NCBI RefSeq assembly: GCF_009184395.1
Contig: NZ_WEIC01000002.1
Span: forward strand, 186,001-250,000
Source: Amylibacter sp. SFDW26
GTDB lineage: Bacteria > Pseudomonadota > Alphaproteobacteria > Rhodobacterales > Rhodobacteraceae
Direction: 5' to 3'
DNA length: 64,000 bases
A program made the translations under genes and the position numbers. The notes under the pieces are model-generated. The model saw nothing but the letters and a program-made list of their open reading frames with translations. It was not told where the DNA came from and did not search any database. Position 1 is the first letter of the stretch; each line of letters starts with the position of its first letter. Shown piece after piece: positions 33,270-41,126 of this stretch.

Positions 33270-35718
33270 TTTTCATCTCACTAACGATATCATTGGATGT
33301 GTCAGTTTTTTGGTATTTTTTGATCTGATCAGCAAACTTTAGGAGACGCATTTCGACTTTATGGTTGATTGTTCCTGTTTGAAATTGTCCAGCTTTATCC
33401 CGCATACCTGGTTTCGCATTCATCAAAAGTTCGATGCCCTCATCTACAGTTTCGATTGGAAAGATATGGAACTTTTTAATTTTCACGGCTTCAATAACAC
33501 GCGGTCTGAGCGCTAGGTTTTTTATGTTCGACTTTGGCATAATGACACCTTGTGTTCCAGTTAAAGCGCGTGAAGCACATACATCAAAAAAGCCTTCTAT
33601 TTTCTCATTAATCCCGCCGATTGGTTGGATTTTTCCAAATTGGTTAATTGACCCAGTTACAGCAAAAGATTGATCTATTGCGCATTCAGAGAGTGCTGAA
33701 ATCAATGCAAATAACTCTGCTGCAGATGCGCTATCGCCATCTACGCCCCCATAACTTTGCTCAAAAACGATACTGGCCCATAAAGACATCGGAACATCCA
33801 ATGCAAAATGTGTTGCCAAATAGCTGGATAAAATCAAAACCCCTTTTGAATGTAAGGGGCCGCCCAATTCAACTTCGCGTTCTATATCAACCACTTTACC
33901 TTTGCCTGCACGTACACGCGCCGTTAAGCGGGAAGGGCGACCGAATTGAAAGTCCCCGACTTTTAGGACTGATAAAGCGTTTATTTGTCCAACGACATCG
34001 CCAGATGTTTCAATGAGTAAAGTATCGCGATCTATAGCTTCATAAGTCAGGCGCTGGGGACGGTTTGCTCGGCTTTCAGCTTGTTCTATTGCAGTACTAA
34101 TATGCGCATCAGTTATCGTTTTAGATTTATTTTCAACGGCTAAAAAATTTGCCTCACAAATGGTATCCGAAAAGAACTGAACGTTAAGGGACAGTTTTTC
34201 GGCATCGTCTGCCAGTCTAGTTGCTTCAACAAGTAATCTTGAGATTGCTTTTTTACTAAGTGGTAATAAATTGTTTTCAGTGGTTATATTTTTCAAAACC
34301 TGTGTGAAGTTTTGTATGGTTTCATCAGAACTAAAAACACTGTCGTCAAAGTCTGCCTGAACTTTGAAAAGCTCAAGAAATTCTGGATCAAAAGCCGCGA
34401 GCAAATAATACAATCTGCGATCTCCTACGAGTGCAAAACGTATATTTAAGGGGATTGGGTCTGGTTCTAATGAAATTGTGCTTGATAAGCTAAGACGGTC
34501 TTGTGCTGATATAATCGAAATATTCTGGCTCTTAATGCACCGTTTCAAAGCATCCCAAGCAAAGGGTTCTGTCAGTACTTTGCGAATGTCCAGTACAAGA
34601 AAGCCACCGTTTGCCCTATGCAAAGCTCCCGGCCGGATCATCGTGTGGTCTGTTAATATAGCCCCCATTTCAGAGAAATGTTCAACATGGCCAACTAGAT
34701 TGGAAAGAGTGGGAAGGTCTTCTGTGATTACAGGTGCTGCTTTTGAAGCAGTAGCATCACTTGGGTGAATAATATTTACGGCATAAACATAATATTGGGG
34801 TTCTTTATAATGCTTAGTCGTTGCAACAGGGAACGCACCAGCATGAACCGCAGGTCCAGAGTTTAAAAATTGCTCTGCATTTTCAATTAAGTCTCTTTTC
34901 ACAGCGGCAAGGTATTCTGGCATCTTTGGTATATGCCCAAATTTCTTGAATAAATCACTGATGGCACTTTCAACACCACCCAATGCGACTTCGGAATTTA
35001 GTTTTTCAATGGCTCTACGATGATTTTTCTCATTCTCAGGGATTTGTTTTAACGCTATTTCCAAATGTTCCTGTACTGCTTTAATATCAGCTTCGATCAA
35101 TTCTTTTTCAGCATCGGGAAGTTCACTAAATTCATGCGGTTTTATGGGTTGGTCATCTTTCATGGCTGTTATTATGAACCCCATTGGGGTCCTTAATAAT
35201 GCGAGACCTTTTTCTTTTGCTTTTTCAATGACAAAACTGACGGCATCGTCACCTATTTGACCATACTCTTGTTCCATACTGCGTCGGTCATTTTGATAAG
35301 CATCCGCTTGGAATAATGCGGGGATTTCATTCGCAAGATCATCAACAAGATTTTGCATGGCCTTCTTCAAACGAATGGCTTGACCTGCAGGAAGTTGAAT
35401 TGCAATTGGTTTGTGTGGGGTTTCAAAATTATGGACATAAACCCAGTCAGAAGGTTCAGATTGCCTTTGGGCTTCTACCCTTAAAATTTCCATTACAGTT
35501 CGGTGTCTGCCACATCCCGTTTGTCCAAGCGCAAAAAGATTGAAATTGGGGTGCTTTATTCGCGCTGAGAACTTGATTGCATCTACTGCTTCTGAATGCC
35601 CCATCATACACATTGATTGTGTCATGTGATCAGTTTTCACAGTTTTATTTATAGTTTTGAAAGTTGCACATAACTCTGCTGCTTTTAGAGGTTTTACCTT
35701 TGAAGTTTTAATCAGCAT
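33262..35718 (-). CDS. Lon-like ATP-dependent protease (LonB/AAA_32 type)
   Basis: An 818-residue protease. The N-terminal ATPase part has a modified P-loop, LGQTGCGRHRT, where the usual Lys is replaced. Domains with SNLVGHVEHFSEMG and GALHRANGGFLVLD follow. The C-terminal Lon domain has the catalytic Ser in GDSASAAELFAL and Lys in GGINEKIEGFFDVC. I start at ATG 35718, with GAGGAAG upstream. It leads a two-gene operon with the Usp-like gene and has an FNR/FixK box 59 bp upstream. It probably degrades damaged or regulatory proteins under stress. Confidence 0.9.
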   Translation of the reverse strand: MLIKTSKVKPLKAAELCATFKTINKTVKTDHMTQSMCMMGHSEAVDAIKFSARIKHPNFNLFALGQTGCGRHRTVMEILRVEAQRQSEPSDWVYVHNFETPHKPIAIQLPAGQAIRLKKAMQNLVDDLANEIPALFQADAYQNDRRSMEQEYGQIGDDAVSFVIEKAKEKGLALLRTPMGFIITAMKDDQPIKPHEFSELPDAEKELIEADIKAVQEHLEIALKQIPENEKNHRRAIEKLNSEVALGGVESAISDLFKKFGHIPKMPEYLAAVKRDLIENAEQFLNSGPAVHAGAFPVATTKHYKEPQYYVYAVNIIHPSDATASKAAPVITEDLPTLSNLVGHVEHFSEMGAILTDHTMIRPGALHRANGGFLVLDIRKVLTEPFAWDALKRCIKSQNISIISAQDRLSLSSTISLEPDPIPLNIRFALVGDRRLYYLLAAFDPEFLELFKVQADFDDSVFSSDETIQNFTQVLKNITTENNLLPLSKKAISRLLVEATRLADDAEKLSLNVQFFSDTICEANFLAVENKSKTITDAHISTAIEQAESRANRPQRLTYEAIDRDTLLIETSGDVVGQINALSVLKVGDFQFGRPSRLTARVRAGKGKVVDIEREVELGGPLHSKGVLILSSYLATHFALDVPMSLWASIVFEQSYGGVDGDSASAAELFALISALSECAIDQSFAVTGSINQFGKIQPIGGINEKIEGFFDVCASRALTGTQGVIMPKSNIKNLALRPRVIEAVKIKKFHIFPIETVDEGIELLMNAKPGMRDKAGQFQTGTINHKVEMRLLKFADQIKKYQKTDTSNDIVSEMKNV

Positions 35719-35776
35719 GATGTGCTTCCTCGGGTGCGATACTGCTATAAAACTATTCAAATAAAGCGACCGATCA

Positions 35777-35790
35777 TTGATCTAGGTCAA
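35777..35790 (-). promoter_or_regulatory. FNR/FixK box upstream of the Lon-like protease gene
   Basis: On the minus strand TTGACCTAGATCAA, 9 of 10 positions. The centre lies about 41 bp before a start near 35742, leaving a 24-base leader that contains the ribosome-binding site. Confidence 0.75.
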
Positions 35791-35885
35791 CGTAATATGC
35801 CTTTGTTCATTATTTCAAATATGCGAATATCATGACGATTGACGCTTGCCTTTTCGGTGCCGAAAAATGTTCCAGTTTTAAAGTA

Positions 35886-37115
35886 TCACAATATCAAAGG
35901 CCCAATCAGTAATCCTAAGCAGGTTAAGGCGCCTAATACGGGGATTAAGATAGGAACAGTGAATAGGCCATCTTCGGTGGGTGTCTTGCGTAATTTCATC
36001 CATACAAGTGCAATATTAATTAAACAAAAGACACTAAGGTTAATCTGGGATGTCCATTCGGCCAATTGATCAAGCGGCACAAAGGCAACAAGGAATATCA
36101 CGAAAAGGCTAAGTATTAAGGTCGCTAAAATAGGTGTTTTTGTTACCTTGTTTAACTTAGAAAACATCTTGGGTAGTTGACCTCTGCGTGACAAGCCATA
36201 CAAAACGCGAGATGCCATAATCAGCTGGATTATGACGCCATTCAAAGTTGCAAATATAGCAATTAACGTAATTCCCAACGGAGAGATACCTGTTAGGCGT
36301 TCAAACAATAAACCAACAGGAGCTTTAGACGCACTCAGTTCTGATAAAGGTAAAACATTCAGTGCGACAAGTGTTATTAATACATAAAGTATTGTAACGA
36401 CGATCAATGTTATACCGATTGCAATCGGCATAATTCTAGCTGGGTTAATTGTTTCCTCAACGATATTGACGACGTCATCAAAACCAACAAAAGCGAAAAA
36501 CGCTATCAAGCTGGCGCTGAGTATTGCTGATAATGCAGGTCCATCGGTTAGTGTTGGGATTGATGCTGGTAACGTGGATAAAAGTGATGGCTCTTTGTGG
36601 AAACCTGCAACGATGATGATCAGTAACCCTAAAATTTCTATTACGGTTAATACACTTGCAAAGGTTACGCTTTCTTGGATGCCCCAACAGGCCAAGCCGC
36701 CCATTAAAATGACAATAATGACTGCCAATAGTGGGATAGGTAAATCAATCAATTGAGCAACATAGCCAGCAGACCCCAGGCTGATGGCTGAAGCGGCAAC
36801 ACTACCAGATAAAACAATAGAAAGCCCCGTTACCAAAGTAAGCCAAGTCCAGCCGAACGCTGCATCTACATAAGCGGCCTCACCTGCACTTTTGGGAATG
36901 CGGCTGGAAAGCTCTGCAAAGCTGCATGCGCTAAATGCCATAACAAAAGCAGCTAATAGAAAGGCAATGGGGGCGTATATACCCGCACGGGCGGCTGTTT
37001 CACCAACTAATACATAAATACCTGCACCGATAGTGACGCCTAGCCCATATAAAACAAGTCTTGGTAAACCAATCGCACGTTTTAATTCCACTTGATGTAG
37101 TGCAGCATTTTCCAT
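35886..37115 (-). CDS. APC-superfamily amino acid permease
   Basis: A 409-residue transporter with about 12 transmembrane segments. The N-terminal GLGVTIGAGIYVLVGE is the substrate-binding glycine motif of APC permeases, and FAELSSRIPKSAGEAAYV follows. The substrate is probably an amino acid or polyamine. In an island devoted to arginine catabolism, arginine, ornithine or putrescine are natural candidates, but nothing proves it. ATG 37115 is better spaced to AAGGA than ATG 37124. It follows the FixK-type gene by about 26 bp on the same strand. Confidence 0.87.
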   Translation of the reverse strand: MENAALHQVELKRAIGLPRLVLYGLGVTIGAGIYVLVGETAARAGIYAPIAFLLAAFVMAFSACSFAELSSRIPKSAGEAAYVDAAFGWTWLTLVTGLSIVLSGSVAASAISLGSAGYVAQLIDLPIPLLAVIIVILMGGLACWGIQESVTFASVLTVIEILGLLIIIVAGFHKEPSLLSTLPASIPTLTDGPALSAILSASLIAFFAFVGFDDVVNIVEETINPARIMPIAIGITLIVVTILYVLITLVALNVLPLSELSASKAPVGLLFERLTGISPLGITLIAIFATLNGVIIQLIMASRVLYGLSRRGQLPKMFSKLNKVTKTPILATLILSLFVIFLVAFVPLDQLAEWTSQINLSVFCLINIALVWMKLRKTPTEDGLFTVPILIPVLGALTCLGLLIGPLIL

Positions 37116-37141
37116 CGAGAACATTCCTTATGGCTGGTTAT

Positions 37142-37801
37142 TTAATGCTCGACTTCTGTAAGCCCTTGAAGAGCGCCTAAGTCATAAATGCAAACCTGAT
37201 TTATTTGGGGTAAACCTATAATGCCTTCTTGGCGTAATTTTGAAAAACAACGACTTACAGTTTCAATACTGAGGCCTAGGTAATCTGCAATGTCAGTGCG
37301 ATTCATAGGTAGGTCGTAACACACGCTTTTACCATCACGCTTGCCTATACGGTTTTGTAAAACGTTTAGAAAAGAAGCTACTTTTTCCATGGCTGATTTA
37401 CGGCCTAATAAAAGAAAGTGTTCGTGCATGAGTGTCAGTTCAGCTGCTGTATATCTTATAAGTGAATAGGCAAAATCAGTATCCGTTTTTTGATCAATGG
37501 CTTTTAATGTAACATCAGAAATTGCATCGCAATCATTATGATGGCACCCATCATGGTTTATCCCAATGATATCACCTGGGTAACCGAAGGAAACGATTTG
37601 TCTGCGGCCATCAGCTGTTAATTTATAATTACGCACAACACCTTCTACAACTTCATATAAACCTCTTGCCGTGTCTCCTTCATAGAAAATAGGTTGCCCA
37701 GTTTTTAGGCTTCTTAATTTGTTATTTTTTATAGGGTTGGGTTTGTTTGCAAGGAAATGATCAAACATAGGTTTTGAATTTTGTGAGTTATTTAAGTGCA
37801 T
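37142..37801 (-). CDS. Crp/Fnr-family transcriptional regulator of the FixK type
   Basis: A 219-residue regulator. The cyclic-nucleotide-fold domain spans about 20-130 (KTGQPIFYEGDTARGLYEVV). The C-terminal helix-turn-helix reads MNRTDIADYLGLSIETVSR, where Glu180, Ser183 and Arg184 match the FNR residues that contact TTGAT. The N-terminal cysteine cluster of FNR is absent, so it is more like FixK, but it has C86-HHND-C91 in the sensor domain and C185 directly after the recognition Arg. It is the obvious candidate for binding the ten palindromes of the island. Confidence 0.92.
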   Translation of the reverse strand: MHLNNSQNSKPMFDHFLANKPNPIKNNKLRSLKTGQPIFYEGDTARGLYEVVEGVVRNYKLTADGRRQIVSFGYPGDIIGINHDGCHHNDCDAISDVTLKAIDQKTDTDFAYSLIRYTAAELTLMHEHFLLLGRKSAMEKVASFLNVLQNRIGKRDGKSVCYDLPMNRTDIADYLGLSIETVSRCFSKLRQEGIIGLPQINQVCIYDLGALQGLTEVEH

Positions 37802-37927
37802 TTAATTTCTCCATTCATAAGGCTGGAAATAATTAACGATGCATCTGTAATGCACATATGATTAGAGTGTAATTGTTTGTAACGATTTGTATCTCTGTAC
37901 CTGCGTACCAAGCTACAAAAGCGAACA

Positions 37928-38347
37928 TCAGTGTTGTATACTTTCTAAATAGTTCGCTAAGGCAAGAAGATCAGCAGGTATCGGGGTTGAAATGCCGTCT
38001 TTCTCAACCTGAATAAGAGGGCCAAGGTCGCCTTCTCCGAAGTCAGGCATAACTTCACTGGTATGGCCATTTTGTTTCAAGCCGTAGATTTTACTCATGA
38101 CATAATCACGTGGAAAAGCACCGTTATTAGCTGCTGAAAGCTTTGTTAAACTTGGTGGTTTCATACCAAGCCCCAAAGACGCTGGACCAGCACCGCTTGC
38201 ATCATAGTTATGGCATTCTGCACATTCTTTTAAAAATAAGTGCCTGCCATCTTTTATATTCATTTTTGTGATATAGTGATCAGGGGTGCAGCCAAATAAA
38301 ACCGCCAATATAGCAACGTAAATTAGTAAAACTGTTCCCCTTAACAT
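37928..38347 (-). CDS. Lipoprotein c-type cytochrome
   Basis: About 139 residues. The N-terminus is a lipoprotein signal ending in AVLFGC, so the protein would be anchored in a membrane facing the periplasm. One heme site, CAECH, is present with a likely distal Met in the C-terminal half (SEVMPDFGEGDL). I chose ATG 38347, placed 8 bp after AGGAGG. It could carry electrons to a terminal oxidase or reductase. An FNR/FixK-like box lies upstream at 38408. Confidence 0.85.
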   Translation of the reverse strand: MLRGTVLLIYVAILAVLFGCTPDHYITKMNIKDGRHLFLKECAECHNYDASGAGPASLGLGMKPPSLTKLSAANNGAFPRDYVMSKIYGLKQNGHTSEVMPDFGEGDLGPLIQVEKDGISTPIPADLLALANYLESIQH

Positions 38348-38407
38348 AACCATGCCTCCTAAGTATGCCATTCTTAAAAGATCGTAATGTTTTATTTTTA
38401 AATTGAA

Positions 38408-38421
38408 TTGATCTATGTCAT
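38408..38421 (-). promoter_or_regulatory. Degenerate FNR/FixK box upstream of the cytochrome c gene
   Basis: TTGATCTATGTCAT on the plus strand, 8 of 10 positions. The geometry (centre about 41 bp before a start near 38373) matches the better sites, which is why I keep it. Confidence 0.5.
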
Positions 38422-38990
38422 TCGCAGTATGATCCGAGTGATTATCATTATTAGATTTTCATCTTTACACATTCATTAATCATGCAATTTCCAGAAATCG
38501 TTCCGTTTAGAAGTTTCAAAATACATACGCAGCTTCAATTAATACGCGCGTTTTCGTATCCAGATGCTTCTTTCTCAGATCGAAAGCTTGGTTATCAGTG
38601 TAGTTTGTAAACTCATAAATTGGATCAAATCCAAGGATCCCTGTTATTTTAAAATGTTCGATTGAAGTCAGCAAGCGTACTGCATCGCAAAAACGCTCAT
38701 AGTAGCAACAATCAAGCAGAAATACGCGAGTCAATTCGTACAAACTAAGTACAGCAGGAAACTGAAAAGGATGTATAATATTGACTGTAATTAAAAAACG
38801 CCTGCCCCTTCTTAAGAGGCAGGTTGCAGGTTCGAATTCCGCCAGGGTCACAAATTCACATTAAGTTGCGACTTACCATTTTGCGACATAACTCTACCTA
38901 ATTAAGCCCCCCCAACTTACCTGATTAACTTTGCTCAACCGAAACGCAATAAATTTGCTAGACTCAGTTCGACCAATATGCAAATGATGA
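38422..38990. other. Gene-poor right boundary of the island
   Basis: About 570 bp with no gene I can defend. It contains the tRNA-like fragment at 38801-38852 and, after it, TTGCGAC repeated 16 bp apart (38868-38890). A 111-codon open frame on the minus strand (38516-38851) runs through the tRNA fragment and has no recognised domain. The cobalamin riboswitch starts at the right end. Confidence 0.5.
38801..38852 (+). repeat. Degenerate tRNA-Arg 3' fragment, probable right attachment site
   Basis: CCCCTTCTTAAGAGGC, GGTTGCAGGTTCGAATTCC and GCCAGGGTCACA match the anticodon arm, T arm and acceptor 3' strand of tRNA-Arg(CCT). The GTTGCAGGTTCGAAT part is shared exactly with the fragment at 10281-10295 and differs from the intact gene, so the two fragments share an origin. 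The orientation is the same as the intact tRNA. No 5' half is present. Confidence 0.72.
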
Positions 38991-39178
38991 AGCCTAATGG
39001 TGTTTTCGGCACAAAGTGCTGCAGACTGAAAGAGGAACACGGTGAGGAGTAGCCAATAGGCGCCAATTCCGTGACTGCCCCCGCAACTGTAAGCGGCGAG
39101 CGACCCCGAAGTGATCCACTGGGCTAAACCCTGGGAAGGATCGGGAAAGCTTTGACCCGCGAGTCAGGAGACCTGCCA
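38991..39178 (+). promoter_or_regulatory. Cobalamin riboswitch
   Basis: A complete B12-element by conserved blocks in order: GGTG near 38999, GCCAATAGGCGCCAATTCCG, GACTGCCCCCGCAACTGTAA, CCACTGGG, CTGGGAAGG, and the B12-box-like end GAGTCAGGAGACCTGCC. In known cases adenosylcobalamin binding lowers expression of cobalamin or cobalt uptake genes. Here it precedes two tiny ORFs and a metal ABC transporter, all on the plus strand. Confidence 0.93.
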
Positions 39179-39225
39179 TTTAACGTAATTTCTAAGCCAG
39201 GCGGGGTGTCCTGGAGGAGGCAGCT

Positions 39226-39297
39226 ATGCATCAGGCGGTAAACGTCGATAAAAAATTTGTACATGAACCAACCTCGCAATTGCGGAGGTGGTCATGA
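39226..39297 (+). CDS. 23-residue leader-like peptide
   Basis: A very short ORF with an excellent ribosome-binding site, GGAGGAGG at 39213-39220, starting ATG 39226. Its stop overlaps the next start (ATGA at 39294-39297), so it can couple translation from the riboswitch leader to the following gene. The peptide is basic at the C-terminus (QLRRWS) and has two His. It has no known family and may be a regulatory leader and not a product. Confidence 0.45.
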   Translation: MHQAVNVDKKFVHEPTSQLRRWS

Positions 39298-39470
39298 ACT
39301 CTATGTCAAATATCTCGGAAGCAGGACAGGCGCCAGTTTGGACTAAACAAAGCTCTGTTGTTGCCGAGCGAAAACCGCCTTGTTTAACAGAGCTCAGTGC
39401 CTTGGGCCTGATCGGCGGAGCACTTGTGTTGTCTGCAGTGCTTTGGACTGCGATTTTCGCCGTTATTTGA
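39294..39470 (+). CDS. Small single-pass membrane protein of the riboswitch operon
   Basis: A 58-residue protein with one C-terminal transmembrane segment (LGLIGGALVLSAVLWTAIFA) after a soluble N-terminus. GGAGG at 39284-39288 lies 5 bp before ATG 39294. The stop overlaps the ATP-binding-protein start (TGATG). No family is recognised. Small one-helix proteins accompany some metal transporters (for example CbiN, CbtB), and the B12 riboswitch context suggests a similar accessory role. Confidence 0.6.
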   Translation: MNSMSNISEAGQAPVWTKQSSVVAERKPPCLTELSALGLIGGALVLSAVLWTAIFAVI

Positions 39471-40234
39471 TGCAACCGGTATTTCAGGTCTGGGATTTGT
39501 CTCTTGGCTATCCTGGCAAGACGCTGTTCGAGCATCTTTCGTTTTCAATTGAATCTGGCACAACGCTCGCTGTTTTAGGCGCGAACGGGTCTGGAAAGAG
39601 CACATTTGTCAAAATGATGCTAAACTTGCTGTCGCCCCTATCGGGCGAAGTTATATGGCCAGCGGGTCGTCCACGCGAAATTGGATATCTTGCACAAATG
39701 GCAGAGTTTGATAGCCGCTTTCCCATTCGCGTACGTGATCTTGCTGCCATGGGTGCTTGGGGCGGTTTTGGCATGCGCAGAAGATTAGACCGTGAAGGTC
39801 ACATGAGGGTTGCGGCAGCACTGGATGAAGCAGGTGTTTTATCAATTGCAGATCAACCAATCCACACATTATCTGGTGGGCAATTGCAGCGCGCATTGTT
39901 TGCAAGAGTCATTATGCAAGACGCACCACTGATCCTATTGGACGAGCCTTTTGCCGCTGTGGATCAACAAACTGAAGCGCATCTTTTAACAATCATCAAC
40001 CGCTGGCGCGACGAAGGTCGTGCGGTTGTTCTTGTAATCCATGATCTGTCGTCAGTTCTAGATCACTGTACCCACGCGCTTTTACTCGGTGGAGGTCATG
40101 CAAACCACGGATCAGTCACTGAAGTTCTAACACCCGAGCGTTTAGTAAGTCAGAAATATATGTCTGAAAGCCAAGCAGCCTGGATGTTTAGGAGCGCTTT
40201 GGGGGATACGAAAAAGGACACATCACATGTTTGA
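39470..40234 (+). CDS. Metal ABC transporter ATP-binding protein (ZnuC-like)
   Basis: A 254-residue ATPase. Walker A is GANGSGKST, the signature is LSGGQLQRALFAR, and Walker B is LILLDEPFAAVD, the wording typical of ZnuC/MntB-type metal importers. The ATG at 39470 overlaps the preceding stop, and its own stop overlaps the permease start. Metal specificity is not visible here, but control by a B12 riboswitch points to cobalt. Confidence 0.92.
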   Translation: MQPVFQVWDLSLGYPGKTLFEHLSFSIESGTTLAVLGANGSGKSTFVKMMLNLLSPLSGEVIWPAGRPREIGYLAQMAEFDSRFPIRVRDLAAMGAWGGFGMRRRLDREGHMRVAAALDEAGVLSIADQPIHTLSGGQLQRALFARVIMQDAPLILLDEPFAAVDQQTEAHLLTIINRWRDEGRAVVLVIHDLSSVLDHCTHALLLGGGHANHGSVTEVLTPERLVSQKYMSESQAAWMFRSALGDTKKDTSHV

Positions 40235-41102
40235 ATTTTTCACCGAGATGTGGGGATTTGCTTTTATGCAACGTGCTTTTGTAGCTACGACAGTGTTATC
40301 AGCTTCAGTTGCTCCTGTTGGGGCATTTCTTGTGCTGCGTCGCCTTTCGCTGGCTGGTGAAGCTATGGCCCATGCAATAACACCAGGTATCGTGATCGGT
40401 TTTGTCACCGCAGGTTTGTCGGTAATGTCGTTGCTGATTGGTGGATTGATTGCTGGTGTCGGTGTTGCTGTGCTAACCTCTCTGCTAGCACGCAAGACCA
40501 TCCTACGCAGTGATGCCAGCTTGGCCTCTCTGTATCTGATCGCCCTTGCCGCAGGGATTTTCATCTTGTCAGCAGCTGGATCAGCTATTCCGCTAAAAAG
40601 CTTTTTGTTCGGATCCATTCTAGGCATTGATGATGCTTCAATGATGCTTGTCGGCGGCGTTGCGATGGTAACATTGCTGTCCTTTGCCGTTTTGCTACGC
40701 CCGTTAATTGTCAGTACTTGTGACCCCGTCTTCTTTGAGGCGCGCACACGTTGGCCGTGGCTGGTGGATCAAGGATTTATGCTACTGTTGGTTCTGAACC
40801 TTTTGGCAGCTTTCAAAACCCTTGGCACATTAATGGCGGTTGGTTTGATGATTTTACCTGCGACTGCTGCACGCTATTGGGCGGCAACAATCACTGGGCA
40901 ATTGGTGCTTGGCTTTGTCTTTGCACTGCTCAGTTGCTGGATCGGCCTAACCCTATCTTATATTTTTCCAAACACACCGTCTGGACCTGCGATCGTGTTG
41001 GTCGCTGGCGCATTTTTCTTGATTTCCGTTCTCTGCGCCCCATTAGGGTTTGGGCGGAAACCCCGAAAACAGTCCCACGCGGACACCACTTCATTAACCT
41101 AA
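40227..41102 (+). CDS. Metal ABC transporter permease (ZnuB-like)
   Basis: A 291-residue ABC-3 family permease with eight or nine hydrophobic segments. Seen: VGAFLVLRRLSLAGEAMAHA, the conserved region after the first helix, and KTLGTLMAVGLMILPATAAR in the C-terminal half. It overlaps the ATPase gene by 8 bp. With the ATPase and the binding protein it forms a complete importer for a divalent metal. Confidence 0.92.
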   Translation: MFEFFTEMWGFAFMQRAFVATTVLSASVAPVGAFLVLRRLSLAGEAMAHAITPGIVIGFVTAGLSVMSLLIGGLIAGVGVAVLTSLLARKTILRSDASLASLYLIALAAGIFILSAAGSAIPLKSFLFGSILGIDDASMMLVGGVAMVTLLSFAVLLRPLIVSTCDPVFFEARTRWPWLVDQGFMLLLVLNLLAAFKTLGTLMAVGLMILPATAARYWAATITGQLVLGFVFALLSCWIGLTLSYIFPNTPSGPAIVLVAGAFFLISVLCAPLGFGRKPRKQSHADTTSLT

Positions 41103-41126
41103 AACCCTGTATTAAAAGAGGATCCA

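Noticed and set aside
38516-38851. A 111-codon minus-strand open frame at the island boundary
   Set aside because: Its start lies inside the tRNA-like fragment, the first third is read from tRNA sequence, and I recognise no domain. The C-terminal part looks slightly protein-like, so a gene remnant is possible, but I cannot support it as a gene.
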